Assembly (NCBI RefSeq): GCF_029977985.1
Contig: NZ_JARKOT010000129.1
Span: forward strand, 1-32,635
Origin: Propioniciclava sp.
GTDB taxonomy: Bacteria; Actinomycetota; Actinomycetes; Propionibacteriales; Propionibacteriaceae
DNA length: 32,635 bases
Reading direction: 5' to 3'
Shown in pieces: positions 23,123-30,940 of the stretch. Below the pieces are notes generated by a model. It was not told the DNA's origin and made no database searches. It saw nothing but the letters and a program-made list of their open reading frames with translations. How positions within the stretch are numbered: position 1 is the first letter of the stretch; each line of letters opens with the position of its first letter. A program made the translations under genes and the position numbers.

Positions 23123-24471
23123 GACGTGCTGATGGGCAGTCCGGCGGGCCCGGCGTTGGCGAAGCTGTCGTCGACGTGCACCACCGTGCGGCCGTGCGCG
23201 AGGAGGATGGACGCCGCCAGTGCGGCCCGATAGCCGCCCGCGCAGTGCACCCAGACCTCGCCGTCCGGCACCTGATCGAGCGCGTGGAGCAGGTCGTGGA
23301 GGGGGACGTGGGTGGCGCCCTCGATGTGACCGTCTTCCCATTCGAGGCGGCGGCGGGTGTCGAGGACGACCACCTCGCGGTGGTGCCGCACGTCGCGGAG
23401 GTCGGCGAAGGTGGCGCGCGGGTAGCTGGCCAGGGGGGCGTCCGTCCAGTCCTCCGGGCGGCCGCTGGCGCCGCCGGCGAGGCGGTCGATGCCGATGCGG
23501 ACGAGCTCGCGCTGCGCCTCGGCGACCTCCTCGGGGGTGTTGGCGAGGATGGTCAGGGGCGTGCCCCACGGGATGAGCCAGCCCACGTAGGTGGCGAACT
23601 GGCCCTCCAGGCCGGCGTTGAACGTGCCCGGAACGTGGCCGGCCGCGAACGCCACCCGGTTGCGGACGTCGACGACCCACTCGCCGGCCTCGATGCGCCG
23701 GCGCAGGGTGGCGGCGTCGGCCGGCTCGGGAGCCGACAGGTCGGGGGCGTCCGGGCCGGCGGAGTTGGCGGGGGCCATGTGGGCGTAGTACGCAGGCCAC
23801 TTGTCGAGCCCCTCGAGAAGGTCGGCGACCCAGTCCTCCTCGGACTGGGTGAGGGCCGGATTCTCCGCCTTCTCGATGCCGATGGTGGAACGGTCCGCGG
23901 AGGCCTGGGTGGCGGAGCAGAAGCTGCCGAAGCCGTGCGTGGGGAGGACCCTGGCGGCGTCCGGGAGTTCGTCGGCGAGGCGGTGGGCCGAGGCGTACTG
24001 GTGGTGGACCAGCGCATCGGTGTGATCCGGGCCGAGCAGGTCCGGGCGGCCGGTGGAGCCGAACAGCAGCGAGCCGCCGGTGAACACGCCGACCTCTTCC
24101 GTGCCGTCCGAGAGGGCGTAGGAGAGATGGGTGAACGTGTGGCCGGGGGTCGCGATGACGCGGACGCTCATCTCGCCCACGGCGATGACGTCGCCGTCGC
24201 GCACACCGACCCGCTCGAAGCTGACGGGGTCGTCGGCGTTGACGTGATAGGCCGCCCCCAGCTGCTGTGCGAGCGCGTATCCGCCCGTGACGTAGTCGTT
24301 GTGGATGTGCGTCTCGAAGATGTGGGTGATCCTGACGCCCGCCTCTTCGGTGACCTTGAGGACGCGGTCGATGTCGCGCTGCGGGTCGACGACGAGGGCG
24401 ACGGTGCCGTCGTGGGCCACGTAGCTGCGGTCGCCGAGGCTCGGGGTGTCGATGGGAATGATCTCGATCAT
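23119..24471 (-). CDS. MBL-fold hydrolase fused to two rhodanese domains (CstB-like)
   Basis: The 450-residue protein has a metallo-beta-lactamase domain (1-230), an inactive rhodanese domain (about 255-345, with EGQFATYVGW and no catalytic Cys) and an active rhodanese domain (about 355-446, Cys410 in VHCAGGYRAA). S. aureus CstB, a persulfide dioxygenase/sulfurtransferase, has the same order and nearly the same length. Metal ligands visible are His55 and His57 with Asp59 (ETHIHNDYVTGG) and His111 (TPGHTFTH). The Asp of the TGD motif, an iron ligand in ETHE1, is Gly133 here (FTGGSLLFGS). Persulfide oxidation is therefore likely by context but not assured. It is transcribed from the CstR-like operator region and overlaps the permease gene. 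Confidence 0.85.
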   Translation of the reverse strand: MIEIIPIDTPSLGDRSYVAHDGTVALVVDPQRDIDRVLKVTEEAGVRITHIFETHIHNDYVTGGYALAQQLGAAYHVNADDPVSFERVGVRDGDVIAVGEMSVRVIATPGHTFTHLSYALSDGTEEVGVFTGGSLLFGSTGRPDLLGPDHTDALVHHQYASAHRLADELPDAARVLPTHGFGSFCSATQASADRSTIGIEKAENPALTQSEEDWVADLLEGLDKWPAYYAHMAPANSAGPDAPDLSAPEPADAATLRRRIEAGEWVVDVRNRVAFAAGHVPGTFNAGLEGQFATYVGWLIPWGTPLTILANTPEEVAEAQRELVRIGIDRLAGGASGRPEDWTDAPLASYPRATFADLRDVRHHREVVVLDTRRRLEWEDGHIEGATHVPLHDLLHALDQVPDGEVWVHCAGGYRAALAASILLAHGRTVVHVDDSFANAGPAGLPISTS

Positions 24472-24492
24472 GGTGGAACCTCCTTGTCTGGA

Positions 24493-24510
24493 TATACCCT
24501 AGGGGGTATA
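24493..24510. promoter_or_regulatory. CsoR/CstR-type operator
   Basis: TATACCCTAGGGGGTATA has perfect 7-bp arms (TATACCC/GGGTATA) around a 4-nt centre. It is one of the few AT-containing palindromes in the window. Copper-sensing CsoR and persulfide-sensing CstR repressors bind such ATACCC-GGGTAT sites. It lies between the divergent MBL-rhodanese and rhodanese genes, so one site could repress both. With only sulfur genes on either side, CstR is the better guess. No csoR or cstR gene is in the window. Confidence 0.75.
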
Positions 24511-24543
24511 GCCTCAAGTGCCAAACGCGAGAAAGGTGGGGCC

Positions 24544-24864
24544 ATGGCCGACAGGATTTCCATGGACGATTTCGTGGGTCGCCACGGCGACGACGTGACG
24601 GTGGTCGACGTGCGCGAGGCGGACGAGTACGTGTCGGGGCACGTCCCCGGGGCGATCTTCGCACCGATGAGCAACATCACGCCGCATCTGGCGGCGTTGC
24701 CGCGGGACGAAGTGGTGTATGTCATCTGCCGCTCCGGCCAGCGAAGCCAGGCCATGGCAGACCTCATGGTCGCCCAAGGCATCCGGGCCGTCTCCATCGA
24801 CGGCGGCACCATGGCCTGGATCAACGCCGGTCAGCCGGTCGTCGAGGGGCGCACGCCGCGCTGA
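24544..24864 (+). CDS. Single-domain rhodanese sulfurtransferase
   Basis: This 106-residue protein is a complete rhodanese domain: DDVTVVDVREADEYVSGHVPGAIFAPM, then the active-site loop ICRSGQRS with Cys62, then the closing SIDGGTMAWINAGQPV. It should carry sulfane sulfur as a Cys persulfide. ATG 24544 has GAAAGG upstream. It is divergent from the MBL-rhodanese gene across the CstR-type operator, supporting a role in the same sulfide/persulfide response. Single-domain rhodaneses are widespread, so the specific donor and acceptor cannot be named. Confidence 0.92.
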   Translation: MADRISMDDFVGRHGDDVTVVDVREADEYVSGHVPGAIFAPMSNITPHLAALPRDEVVYVICRSGQRSQAMADLMVAQGIRAVSIDGGTMAWINAGQPVVEGRTPR

Positions 24865-24871
24865 ACACCGA

Positions 24872-24886
24872 CCCTCGCGGTGAGGG
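24872..24886. terminator. Small hairpin between convergent rhodanese and amidase genes
   Basis: CCCTC-GCGGT-GAGGG is a 5-bp stem with a 5-nt loop in the 29-bp gap between the two stop codons. It could end transcripts from either side. The short stem makes this weak. Confidence 0.3.
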
Positions 24887-24893
24887 CCCGTGA

Positions 24894-27722
24894 TCAGCAG
24901 GTCCGCGGGTCGTCCGAGACGGCTGCGGTACCGCCCAGGATGACGGTCAGCGCCGGCTTGAAGGCAGAGAGCGTCGCGCTGGTCGCCTGCGGGCGGCACG
25001 TGGACCGGGTCAGCAGCAGGGGAGCGTCGCTCGCTGCGGCCGCGGGCGTGCCCGAGAGGGCGTCGGGGAACTGCTCGCCCGACGCGAGGAACACGCGCTC
25101 CGCCCCGGAACCCCAGGACGCCTTGGCGACCTCGGCGGCCGTGGCGTAGCGATCCGCACCGGCGACCCGCTGCACTGAGGTGCCCGGCAAAGACGACTTC
25201 ACTTGGTCGAAGACGTTCTGGCTCACCGCGGCGGTCCCGCCCACCACGACGACGCGGGTGGGCTTGAGATCGATCAGCCGCGCGCGCGTGGCTGCCGGCA
25301 GGTCCCCCTGAGCCGTGAGCAGGATCCGCGACTGGCTGCGCGCCGCTGCCGGACCGGTGGCGAGCGCGTCCGCGAAGCCCTGGCCGGAGACGATGTAGAT
25401 CGTTCCGGGGAGTGCGTCGCCGGCGAGGTTGGCCGCGGTCTCGTACCGGTTCGCGCCCTGGATCCGTTCGGTCGGGACGCCGCCGGCGGCGGCCTTCGCC
25501 GCGTCGAGAGCCCCGGCCGAGATGGCAGCGTCACCGCCGATGGCGATGATCTTGCTGGGCTTGAGACGGGCGAGTTCGGCACGGACGGCGTCCGGAACCG
25601 TGTTCTGGCCGACCAGAAGGATCGGCGCGCCGTTCGCGTACGCCACCGGGCCGGCGGCGAGGGCGTCCGGGAAGGAGTCGGCGCGAGCCAGGTAGACCGC
25701 GCCGTGGTAAGCCGGGGCAATCGAGCTCGAGATGGCGGCCGCTGTCGCATAGCGGTTGGCCCCCGCGAGCCGGACCGTGCCGGTGCCGCTCATCGCGAAC
25801 AGCTGGTTGGAGATGATCGGCGTCGCCTGGATGGGCGCGGCGCCCGACTTGGAGACCGAGTCGGGGAACCAGAGCCGCATGTAGCGGTAGAAGTTGCGGT
25901 TTCCGTAGCTGGAGCACGAGTCGCCACTCCCGGTCGCCGTCGCGAGCGCGGCTGCGTTCGGGACATACGGCGTGTAGTTGTACAGCCCGGCCGTTGCCTG
26001 GTTGGCGATGGTCACGCTCGCCGTGCCGCACAACAGGTTGGGGTGGAACTGAATGGAGTTCTGCCCGACCTTGTAGCGGTAATCGGCCCCGTCGAGCCGG
26101 TACCGCTCGAAGCGTTCGGCGGCACCGTAGACCTGACGGAAGAAGCCTGCGTAGGCGGGATCGCAGGCGGCGCCGTCGGGGCAGCCCACGCCGGTCGCCC
26201 GCTCGTAGCGGGCCGCCGTGAGACCGGTGCCGGAGGCCGTCACGAGCCCCTGTTCCTTCTGGAGGAGCACGAGCAGCACCTTCGGGCTGACCCCGCACGC
26301 CCGGGAGACGTCGGCGATCATGTCCCACGGCGCGTAGCCGGTCCGCGCCTGAATGGCGTCGCAGTACGAGGTGGCGGCCATCGCCGGCACGTCCCCGCGG
26401 TAGTTCTTGAGACACGGGGTGCCGTCCGGCGCGTTCACGCAGTCGACGCCCTTGCCTTCGATGAAGTTCTTGATGTCGAGCGCGTTCAACGCGCCGCGGT
26501 CGTAGAACTCGGCGTCACCGATGATGTTGCCGGGGTCGAAGCCGACGAGGCCCGGATCGGGGTAGTCACTGCTGAGCAGCCTCACGACCTGCGAGCGGAT
26601 CTCCGGGATGCGCGCGGCCACCTTGCTGCCGGGGCAGTCGGTCGCGTTCTCGTCGCGGTGCATCGAGATGGCCTTCAGGTGGATGCTGCCGCCGTCCTGA
26701 CCGCCGGAACCCCACGTGGCCACGTTCGGATCCACGCCGTGCAGGCGGAACTTCCACGCGATGACCCGCGCCGTGGTGTCGATCATGGACTGCGTCGGAT
26801 CGACGCTCTCGAAGTCGCCCATGAGCGAGATGCCGAACACGCGCGCGTTCGTGACGCCATACGCGTGCCCGCCCTGGACCGGGCGGTCGACGCGGCCCCC
26901 GCGGCCTTCCCAGGCGCGACCGAACTTGTCGACGAGCACGTTGTACGCGATGTCGTTCCAGCCGCGGCTGTTCACGTGGTACTCCTGGATCGCACGCAGG
27001 ATCGAGGGCACCTGCTCGGGGGTGTAGGAGTTGGTCCCGGCGGTGTGGTGCACCATCGCGCCGGTGACCTTCGCGTAGGTGTAGGGGTTCTGCACGAGGC
27101 TCTCGTTGGCCCCCCATGCGGCGCGACTGCGGATCTCGGGGTTCGACCACGCGAGTTGGCTGGCGGCCGCATCGGCAGCGGTCGTCGCCGTCGACACCAC
27201 CGACAACTGGGCCGCGACGGCGGCAGTGGAGACGGTCGCCACTTGGACCGTGGTCGAGTCCACGCCGGCGGACTGGGTGACGATCACGGGTTCGGTGCCG
27301 GAGGATTCCCCATCCACGGCATGGTCCAGTTCCAAGCGGGTCCACGTCGTCGGCACTCCGTCGTCGACCTGGCGGACGTAGATCTCGACGCCCGGCGCGG
27401 CCTCGGGCAGCGTCACCCCGGCGACGCCGACGTCCTCGGTGAGCTCGGCTTCGGCGAACTGAACCGTCGCACCCGCGGCCAGGTCGACCGTCTCGGGAGC
27501 CGTTGGCCGGCCATCGGCGGCGGCCTCGGCGGTGCGACGGTCGGTGGCCGCAGCCGGCACCTGATCGGCGGGCAGCGACAGATGATCGCGGGTCACCGTG
27601 AGCGCTCGGGTGACCGTCGACGGCTTCGGCCGCGGCATGGCATCCGCCGCCGGCGCACCGAGGACGGAGAAGACGAGGGCGAGGGCCGCGATGGGCATGC
27701 CGATCCGGCGGATGTGATTCAC
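24894..27722 (-). CDS. Peptidoglycan hydrolase: amidase plus lytic-type domain plus three CWB2 repeats
   Basis: This is a 942-residue secreted protein. Signal peptide: residues 1-28. After a spacer, an N-acetylmuramoyl-L-alanine amidase/PGRP domain covers about residues 195-385, with zinc ligands His225 (MVHHTAGT), His355 and Cys363 (SMHRDENATDCPG). Residues 415-620 form a second domain with LLVLLQKEQGLV (candidate catalytic Glu490), GCPDGAACDPAYAGFFRQVYGAAERF and CSSYGNRNFYRYM. This combination is common in actinobacterial wall proteins and looks like a lysozyme-like hydrolase. Three cell-wall-binding type 2 repeats follow, starting near residues 651, 750 and 845 (RLAGANRYATA, RIQGANRYETA, RVAGADRYATA). 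It should cut peptidoglycan at two bond types while bound to the wall. GTG 27722 has AAGGAG upstream. Confidence 0.9.
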   Translation of the reverse strand: MNHIRRIGMPIAALALVFSVLGAPAADAMPRPKPSTVTRALTVTRDHLSLPADQVPAAATDRRTAEAAADGRPTAPETVDLAAGATVQFAEAELTEDVGVAGVTLPEAAPGVEIYVRQVDDGVPTTWTRLELDHAVDGESSGTEPVIVTQSAGVDSTTVQVATVSTAAVAAQLSVVSTATTAADAAASQLAWSNPEIRSRAAWGANESLVQNPYTYAKVTGAMVHHTAGTNSYTPEQVPSILRAIQEYHVNSRGWNDIAYNVLVDKFGRAWEGRGGRVDRPVQGGHAYGVTNARVFGISLMGDFESVDPTQSMIDTTARVIAWKFRLHGVDPNVATWGSGGQDGGSIHLKAISMHRDENATDCPGSKVAARIPEIRSQVVRLLSSDYPDPGLVGFDPGNIIGDAEFYDRGALNALDIKNFIEGKGVDCVNAPDGTPCLKNYRGDVPAMAATSYCDAIQARTGYAPWDMIADVSRACGVSPKVLLVLLQKEQGLVTASGTGLTAARYERATGVGCPDGAACDPAYAGFFRQVYGAAERFERYRLDGADYRYKVGQNSIQFHPNLLCGTASVTIANQATAGLYNYTPYVPNAAALATATGSGDSCSSYGNRNFYRYMRLWFPDSVSKSGAAPIQATPIISNQLFAMSGTGTVRLAGANRYATAAAISSSIAPAYHGAVYLARADSFPDALAAGPVAYANGAPILLVGQNTVPDAVRAELARLKPSKIIAIGGDAAISAGALDAAKAAAGGVPTERIQGANRYETAANLAGDALPGTIYIVSGQGFADALATGPAAARSQSRILLTAQGDLPAATRARLIDLKPTRVVVVGGTAAVSQNVFDQVKSSLPGTSVQRVAGADRYATAAEVAKASWGSGAERVFLASGEQFPDALSGTPAAAASDAPLLLTRSTCRPQATSATLSAFKPALTVILGGTAAVSDDPRTC

Positions 27723-27755
27723 TGGAAAGCTCCTTGGGGCGCGGTGAACGGCCTC

Positions 27756-27761
27756 AGGCTA
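27756..27761 (-). promoter_or_regulatory. -10 element of the wall amidase gene
   Basis: TAGCCT on the minus strand implies a leader of roughly 25-30 nt that carries AAGGAG (27730-27735) before GTG 27722. No clear -35 hexamer is seen. Confidence 0.4.
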
Positions 27762-27809
27762 GTACAGAACGCCGACCACGTCTGTAGGCGACCGGGAGGG
27801 GGTGGAGCG

Positions 27810-27844
27810 CCGGTTGAGGGTTGCCCCCAGGGTCCCTCTGCCGG
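27810..27844 (-). terminator. Imperfect hairpin after the metallophosphoesterase gene
   Basis: CCGGTTGAGGG (27810-27820) and CCCTCTGCCGG (27834-27844) pair at 9 of 11 positions around a 13-nt loop, 18 nt past the phosphoesterase stop. No U-tract. Confidence 0.4.
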
Positions 27845-27861
27845 TCTGGGGACGCGCCGCG

Positions 27862-28704
27862 TCAGTCGTCGAACGCCAGCCGGCCGCGGACGTCCTCGCT
27901 CGTCAGGACCTCGTGGACGCCGACGCCCGGGTCGAGCGGGACGGCCGTCACGACCACGGAGGAGTCGTACAGCTCCACCAGGTTGAAGCCCGTGTGGGCG
28001 GCCTGGCCGCGTAGGTCGGGGGAGACGCCGACGTCCTGGGTGTACGCCAGCGACGTTGCCATCGCCACGGGCACGCCGGCCAGCGTCCCGAAGCCCGTCT
28101 GGTGGAAGTGCCCCGACAGGATCACGCGCACGTCCCGCCCTCGCACCACCTCGGCCAACGCGTCGGCGTTGAGGAGCGGCCAGAGATGGGCGGCATCCTG
28201 CGGCTGCGGCACGGGGGCGTGGTGCACGACGAGGACGGTCCCGGCCGGAGCCGCGGCGTCCAGCCGGCCGTCGAGCCACGCCAGCGTCTGGACGGTCACG
28301 AGCCCTTCGGGCACACCGGCGAGGTTGGAGTCCACGGTGAGGATGCGCAACCCCCGCACGAACGTCTCGGTGTTCACCGCGGCCCAGCCGCGCAGCCCGA
28401 GCCCGGCGCGGAAGGCCCCGACCTCGTCGTGGTTGCCGTTGCCCCACACCACCGCGGCGCCGACCTGCGCCGCGGCGTCCGCCACCCGATCGTGCAGCCA
28501 GGCGTACGACGCGGGTGACCCGTCGTCGGACAAGTCCCCCGAGAACACCCACGCATCGACAGGCAGGCGCCACGAGGTGAGGACGGCCAGTGCCGCCTCC
28601 AAGCGTTCGCGCGGCTCGACCACCCCGCCGACGCCTGACCCGTCGCCGGTCAGGTGGAGGTCCGACAGGTGGGCCAGGGTGTGGCGCGGTGTCGGTCGGC
28701 TCAT
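27862..28704 (-). CDS. Metallophosphoesterase, CpdA-like
   Basis: This 280-residue calcineurin-like phosphoesterase has every metal motif in order: LSDLHLTG (DxH), VFSGDLSDDG (GD), WGNGNHDE (GNHD), VVHHAP (H) and LSGHFHQTG (GHxH). These bind a dinuclear metal centre. The spacing and the early SDLHL resemble class III cyclic-nucleotide phosphodiesterases such as CpdA and mycobacterial Rv0805. Cyclic-AMP or another phosphodiester is therefore the likely substrate, though this is not certain. The ATG start at 28704 has TAGCCT 7 nt upstream and no ribosome-binding site. It lies downstream of ppa with a small hairpin between them. Confidence 0.88.
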   Translation of the reverse strand: MSRPTPRHTLAHLSDLHLTGDGSGVGGVVEPRERLEAALAVLTSWRLPVDAWVFSGDLSDDGSPASYAWLHDRVADAAAQVGAAVVWGNGNHDEVGAFRAGLGLRGWAAVNTETFVRGLRILTVDSNLAGVPEGLVTVQTLAWLDGRLDAAAPAGTVLVVHHAPVPQPQDAAHLWPLLNADALAEVVRGRDVRVILSGHFHQTGFGTLAGVPVAMATSLAYTQDVGVSPDLRGQAAHTGFNLVELYDSSVVVTAVPLDPGVGVHEVLTSEDVRGRLAFDD

Positions 28705-28711
28705 GAGTCCA

Positions 28712-28717
28712 AGGCTA
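28712..28717 (-). promoter_or_regulatory. -10-like hexamer for a leaderless phosphoesterase mRNA
   Basis: TAGCCT on the minus strand ends 7 nt before ATG 28704. No Shine-Dalgarno lies in the gap. Confidence 0.45.
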
Positions 28718-28729
28718 GTGACCGGCCCC

Positions 28730-28743
28730 GACGGTTCGCCGTC
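28730..28743 (-). terminator. Small hairpin after ppa
   Basis: GACGG-TTCG-CCGTC is a perfect 5-bp stem with a 4-nt loop, 12 nt past the ppa stop on the minus strand. It is short and has no U-tract. Confidence 0.35.
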
Positions 28744-28755
28744 TCCCCTGCGGCG

Positions 28756-29364
28756 TCAGGCGTCCGTCGGCTCCTCGTCGTGAAGGCCACCGATCGTGTC
28801 CCGGGCGTCGCCACCCTGCGGCGGCGTGAACTCGTTCTCGTAGTCGGTGCCGCGCGCCCGGTCCCAGGATGCCCGGATCTCGGCCTCGGCGTCCTCCCGG
28901 GACACCCACACCGCACCCTCGACGGACTTGCCGGGCTCGAGGTCCTTGTAGACGCTGAAGAAGTGCTCGACCTCGAGGAGCGTCAGGTCGGGCAGGTCAG
29001 TGAGGTTCCGCAGCGCCTGCTGCCGGATGTCGGCGATCGGGACGCACAGGACCTTGTCGTCGCCGCCCATCTCGTCCTGCATGCGGAACATGCCGATCGC
29101 CCGGCACTCGATGAGTGCCCCCGGGAACGTCGCTTCCTGCAGCAGCACCATGGCGTCGAGCGGATCGCCGTCCTGGCCGAGCGTCCCCTCGATGAACCCG
29201 TAGTCGTTCGGGTACTGCGTCGAGGTGAACAGCGTCCGGTCGAGGCGGATGCGGCCGTTGTGGTGGTCCATCTCGTACTTGTTCTTGGTGCCCTTCGGGA
29301 TCTCGACGGTCACGTCGAAGTGGAGATCCGGCTTCATCTTGGGGCGATCGAACTTGGTGCGCAT
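28756..29364 (-). CDS. ppa: Inorganic pyrophosphatase (family I)
   Basis: This 202-residue cytoplasmic enzyme hydrolyses pyrophosphate and so drives biosynthetic reactions. The family I landmarks are present: VEIPKGTKNKYEMDH, the active-site YPNDYGFIEGTLGQDGDPLDAMVLL (the DGDPLD motif binds Mg2+), and DKVLCVPIAD. The C-terminus runs about 30 residues past the compact 170-residue form, acidic and ending HDEEPTDA. The start is ATG 29364, with AAAGGTG upstream; the more conserved part begins at MKPDLHF (29337). It is divergent from the dacB-type gene, the usual actinobacterial arrangement. Confidence 0.95.
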   Translation of the reverse strand: MRTKFDRPKMKPDLHFDVTVEIPKGTKNKYEMDHHNGRIRLDRTLFTSTQYPNDYGFIEGTLGQDGDPLDAMVLLQEATFPGALIECRAIGMFRMQDEMGGDDKVLCVPIADIRQQALRNLTDLPDLTLLEVEHFFSVYKDLEPGKSVEGAVWVSREDAEAEIRASWDRARGTDYENEFTPPQGGDARDTIGGLHDEEPTDA

Positions 29365-29403
29365 GGTGGGTCACCTTTGGCTCGTGGGAGATCGGACGTT
29401 CTC

Positions 29404-29409
29404 AGGCTA
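29404..29409 (-). promoter_or_regulatory. -10 element of ppa
   Basis: TAGCCT on the minus strand gives a leader of about 33 nt with AAAGGTG before ATG 29364. No good -35 is visible. Confidence 0.4.
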
Positions 29410-29420
29410 GCGAATGGCAC

Positions 29421-29426
29421 GATAGT
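29421..29426 (+). promoter_or_regulatory. -10 element of the dacB-type gene
   Basis: GATAGT would start transcription near 29432, giving a leader of about 55 nt that carries AGGAGG (29474-29479). The -35 region is weak. Confidence 0.35.
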
Positions 29427-29486
29427 GGGACGCGACGGCGGCAAACCGGCCGAAGTCGCGCCCGAGGCCGAGCAGGAGGTGGTGGC

Positions 29487-30884
29487 GTGACTCTCGCCGA
29501 ACGCCCGCGTCGACGCCCACGCCGGCACGCCCGATGGTTCTGGCCCGCGGTCATCTGGATCCTGGCGCTCGGCGTCGCCGCGGCCACCTGGGTCGTGCGC
29601 GTCCCCCTCACCGAGGCGATGGACGCCGACCCCACCGTGGGTTCGGGACGCCTCGAGGCGCGGGAGACAGGCACGGTGCCGGCTGCCGTGCTGGACGCCC
29701 TCCCGGACGCCCGGCCCATCGATCCCGATGTGCTCGCGGCGCGGCTGGCGGCGATCCCGAACCCCGGCGGCGGTGACATCGTCGGCGTCGTCCTGGACGG
29801 CCGCACCGGCACCGAACTCACCCGCCTGGGTGCGGGCGGCACCCGGACGCCGGCCTCCTCCATGAAGGTGCTCTCGGGAGTGGTGGCGCTGGACGTGCTC
29901 GGCCCGGGCACCACGTTCCCCACCACCGCCCTGTTGGCCCCCGACGGCTCCCTCGTGCTGCGCGGCGGCGGCGATCCGCTGCTCACCTCGTCGACCTCGC
30001 CGGACTACCCCCATCCGGCGTCCCTCGAGCAACTGGCCGCGGCGACCGCGGCAGCACTGACGAGGCGGGGGGTCACGCAGGTGCGGCTCGGTTATGACGC
30101 CTCTTTGTTCGGCGGGCCGGGGTGGAACCCCGCCTGGCCGGACATCTTCGCCTCATCGGTGGCCCCGATCACCGCCCTGACGGCCGACCACGCCCGCATC
30201 GCCCCGCCGTCCTACGAGCGCAGTCCCGACCCGGCGCGCTTCGCCGCCGAGCGCTTCGCGGACGCCCTCCGCGCGCACGGTGTCGAGGTCACCGCCATCG
30301 ACCCGATGACCACCCCCGCCGGAGCAGACGAGCTCGCCCACGTCGACTCGCTCCCCGTGCGGACGCTCGTCGAGCAGTCGCTCACGAACTCCGACAACGA
30401 CGCCGCCGAGACCCTCGCCTGGCAGGTGGCCCTCGCCCGCGGCGTCCAACCCACGCCGAGCAGTGCGGCGGCGACCCTGCGCACGGAACTCACCCGCCTC
30501 GGCCTGTGGAGCGACGGCATGGCCGCCCTGGACGGCAACGGCATCGCCACCGACAACCAGGTCACCCCGGACGCCCTCGCGGGCGCCATCGAACTCGGCC
30601 TGCAGCGCGACGACCTGCGCGCCGTCATCACGGGGCTGCCGGTGGGCGCGGTCAGTGGGACGCTCGCCGAACGGTTCGAGGCTCCGGACGCCCTCGCCGG
30701 CCGCGGGACGGTGCGCGCCAAGACGGGCACCATCCGCGGCGTCAACACCCTGACCGGCTACGTGGTCACCACGGACGGACAGCCGCTGGTGTTCGCGTTC
30801 ATGGTGTCCGGCGGGGCCGGGCAGACGTCGGCGCGCGCCTGGCTCGACCAGGCGTCGGCCACGCTGGCGTCCTGCGGCTGCTGA
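29487..30884 (+). CDS. dacB: D-alanyl-D-alanine carboxypeptidase/endopeptidase (S13, PBP4 type)
   Basis: This 465-residue penicillin-binding protein trims peptidoglycan stem peptides or cuts cross-links outside the membrane. The N-terminus is very basic, followed by a single hydrophobic anchor (about residues 17-37). Active-site motifs: SxxK as Ser124-Ser-Met-Lys127 (TPASSMKVL), SxN in TNSDNDAAE, and KTG in RAKTGTIRGVNTLTGYV. The S13-type block LDGNGIATDNQVTP is also present. The GTG start has AGGAGG 7 nt upstream. Its location before the zinc metalloprotease and tilS genes matches the conserved actinobacterial order. Confidence 0.9.
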   Translation: MTLAERPRRRPRRHARWFWPAVIWILALGVAAATWVVRVPLTEAMDADPTVGSGRLEARETGTVPAAVLDALPDARPIDPDVLAARLAAIPNPGGGDIVGVVLDGRTGTELTRLGAGGTRTPASSMKVLSGVVALDVLGPGTTFPTTALLAPDGSLVLRGGGDPLLTSSTSPDYPHPASLEQLAAATAAALTRRGVTQVRLGYDASLFGGPGWNPAWPDIFASSVAPITALTADHARIAPPSYERSPDPARFAAERFADALRAHGVEVTAIDPMTTPAGADELAHVDSLPVRTLVEQSLTNSDNDAAETLAWQVALARGVQPTPSSAAATLRTELTRLGLWSDGMAALDGNGIATDNQVTPDALAGAIELGLQRDDLRAVITGLPVGAVSGTLAERFEAPDALAGRGTVRAKTGTIRGVNTLTGYVVTTDGQPLVFAFMVSGGAGQTSARAWLDQASATLASCGC

Positions 30885-30899
30885 CCGCCGGCGGCACCT

Positions 30900-30919
30900 G
30901 TTGCCCTGTGGGCGGCAAC
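30900..30919 (+). terminator. Hairpin after the dacB-type gene
   Basis: GTTGCC (30900-30905) and GGCAAC (30914-30919) form a 6-bp stem with an 8-nt loop, 15 nt past the stop and before the next promoter. No U-tract. Confidence 0.4.
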
Positions 30920-30927
30920 GCGGTCCG

Positions 30928-30933
30928 TAAGCT
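30928..30933 (+). promoter_or_regulatory. -10-like hexamer for a leaderless metalloprotease mRNA
   Basis: TAAGCT ends 7 nt before ATG 30941, with no ribosome-binding site between them. Confidence 0.45.
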
Positions 30934-30940
30934 GGGCGCC

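Noticed and set aside
26000-27722. Possible split of the wall amidase into two genes
   Set aside because: The frame is continuous from signal peptide to last CWB2 repeat, with no internal start signal.
25203-27986. 927-codon open frame on the plus strand opposite the wall amidase
   Set aside because: It is rich in Arg, Val and His with no recognisable domain, lies fully antisense to a gene with clear motifs, and is a usual by-product of very high GC.
29425-29490. Tiny open frame (GTG to TGA, 21 codons) ending in a GTGA overlap with the dacB-type gene
   Set aside because: Its start would lie at or before the predicted transcription start and it has no ribosome-binding site; the AGGAGG inside it serves the dacB-type gene.
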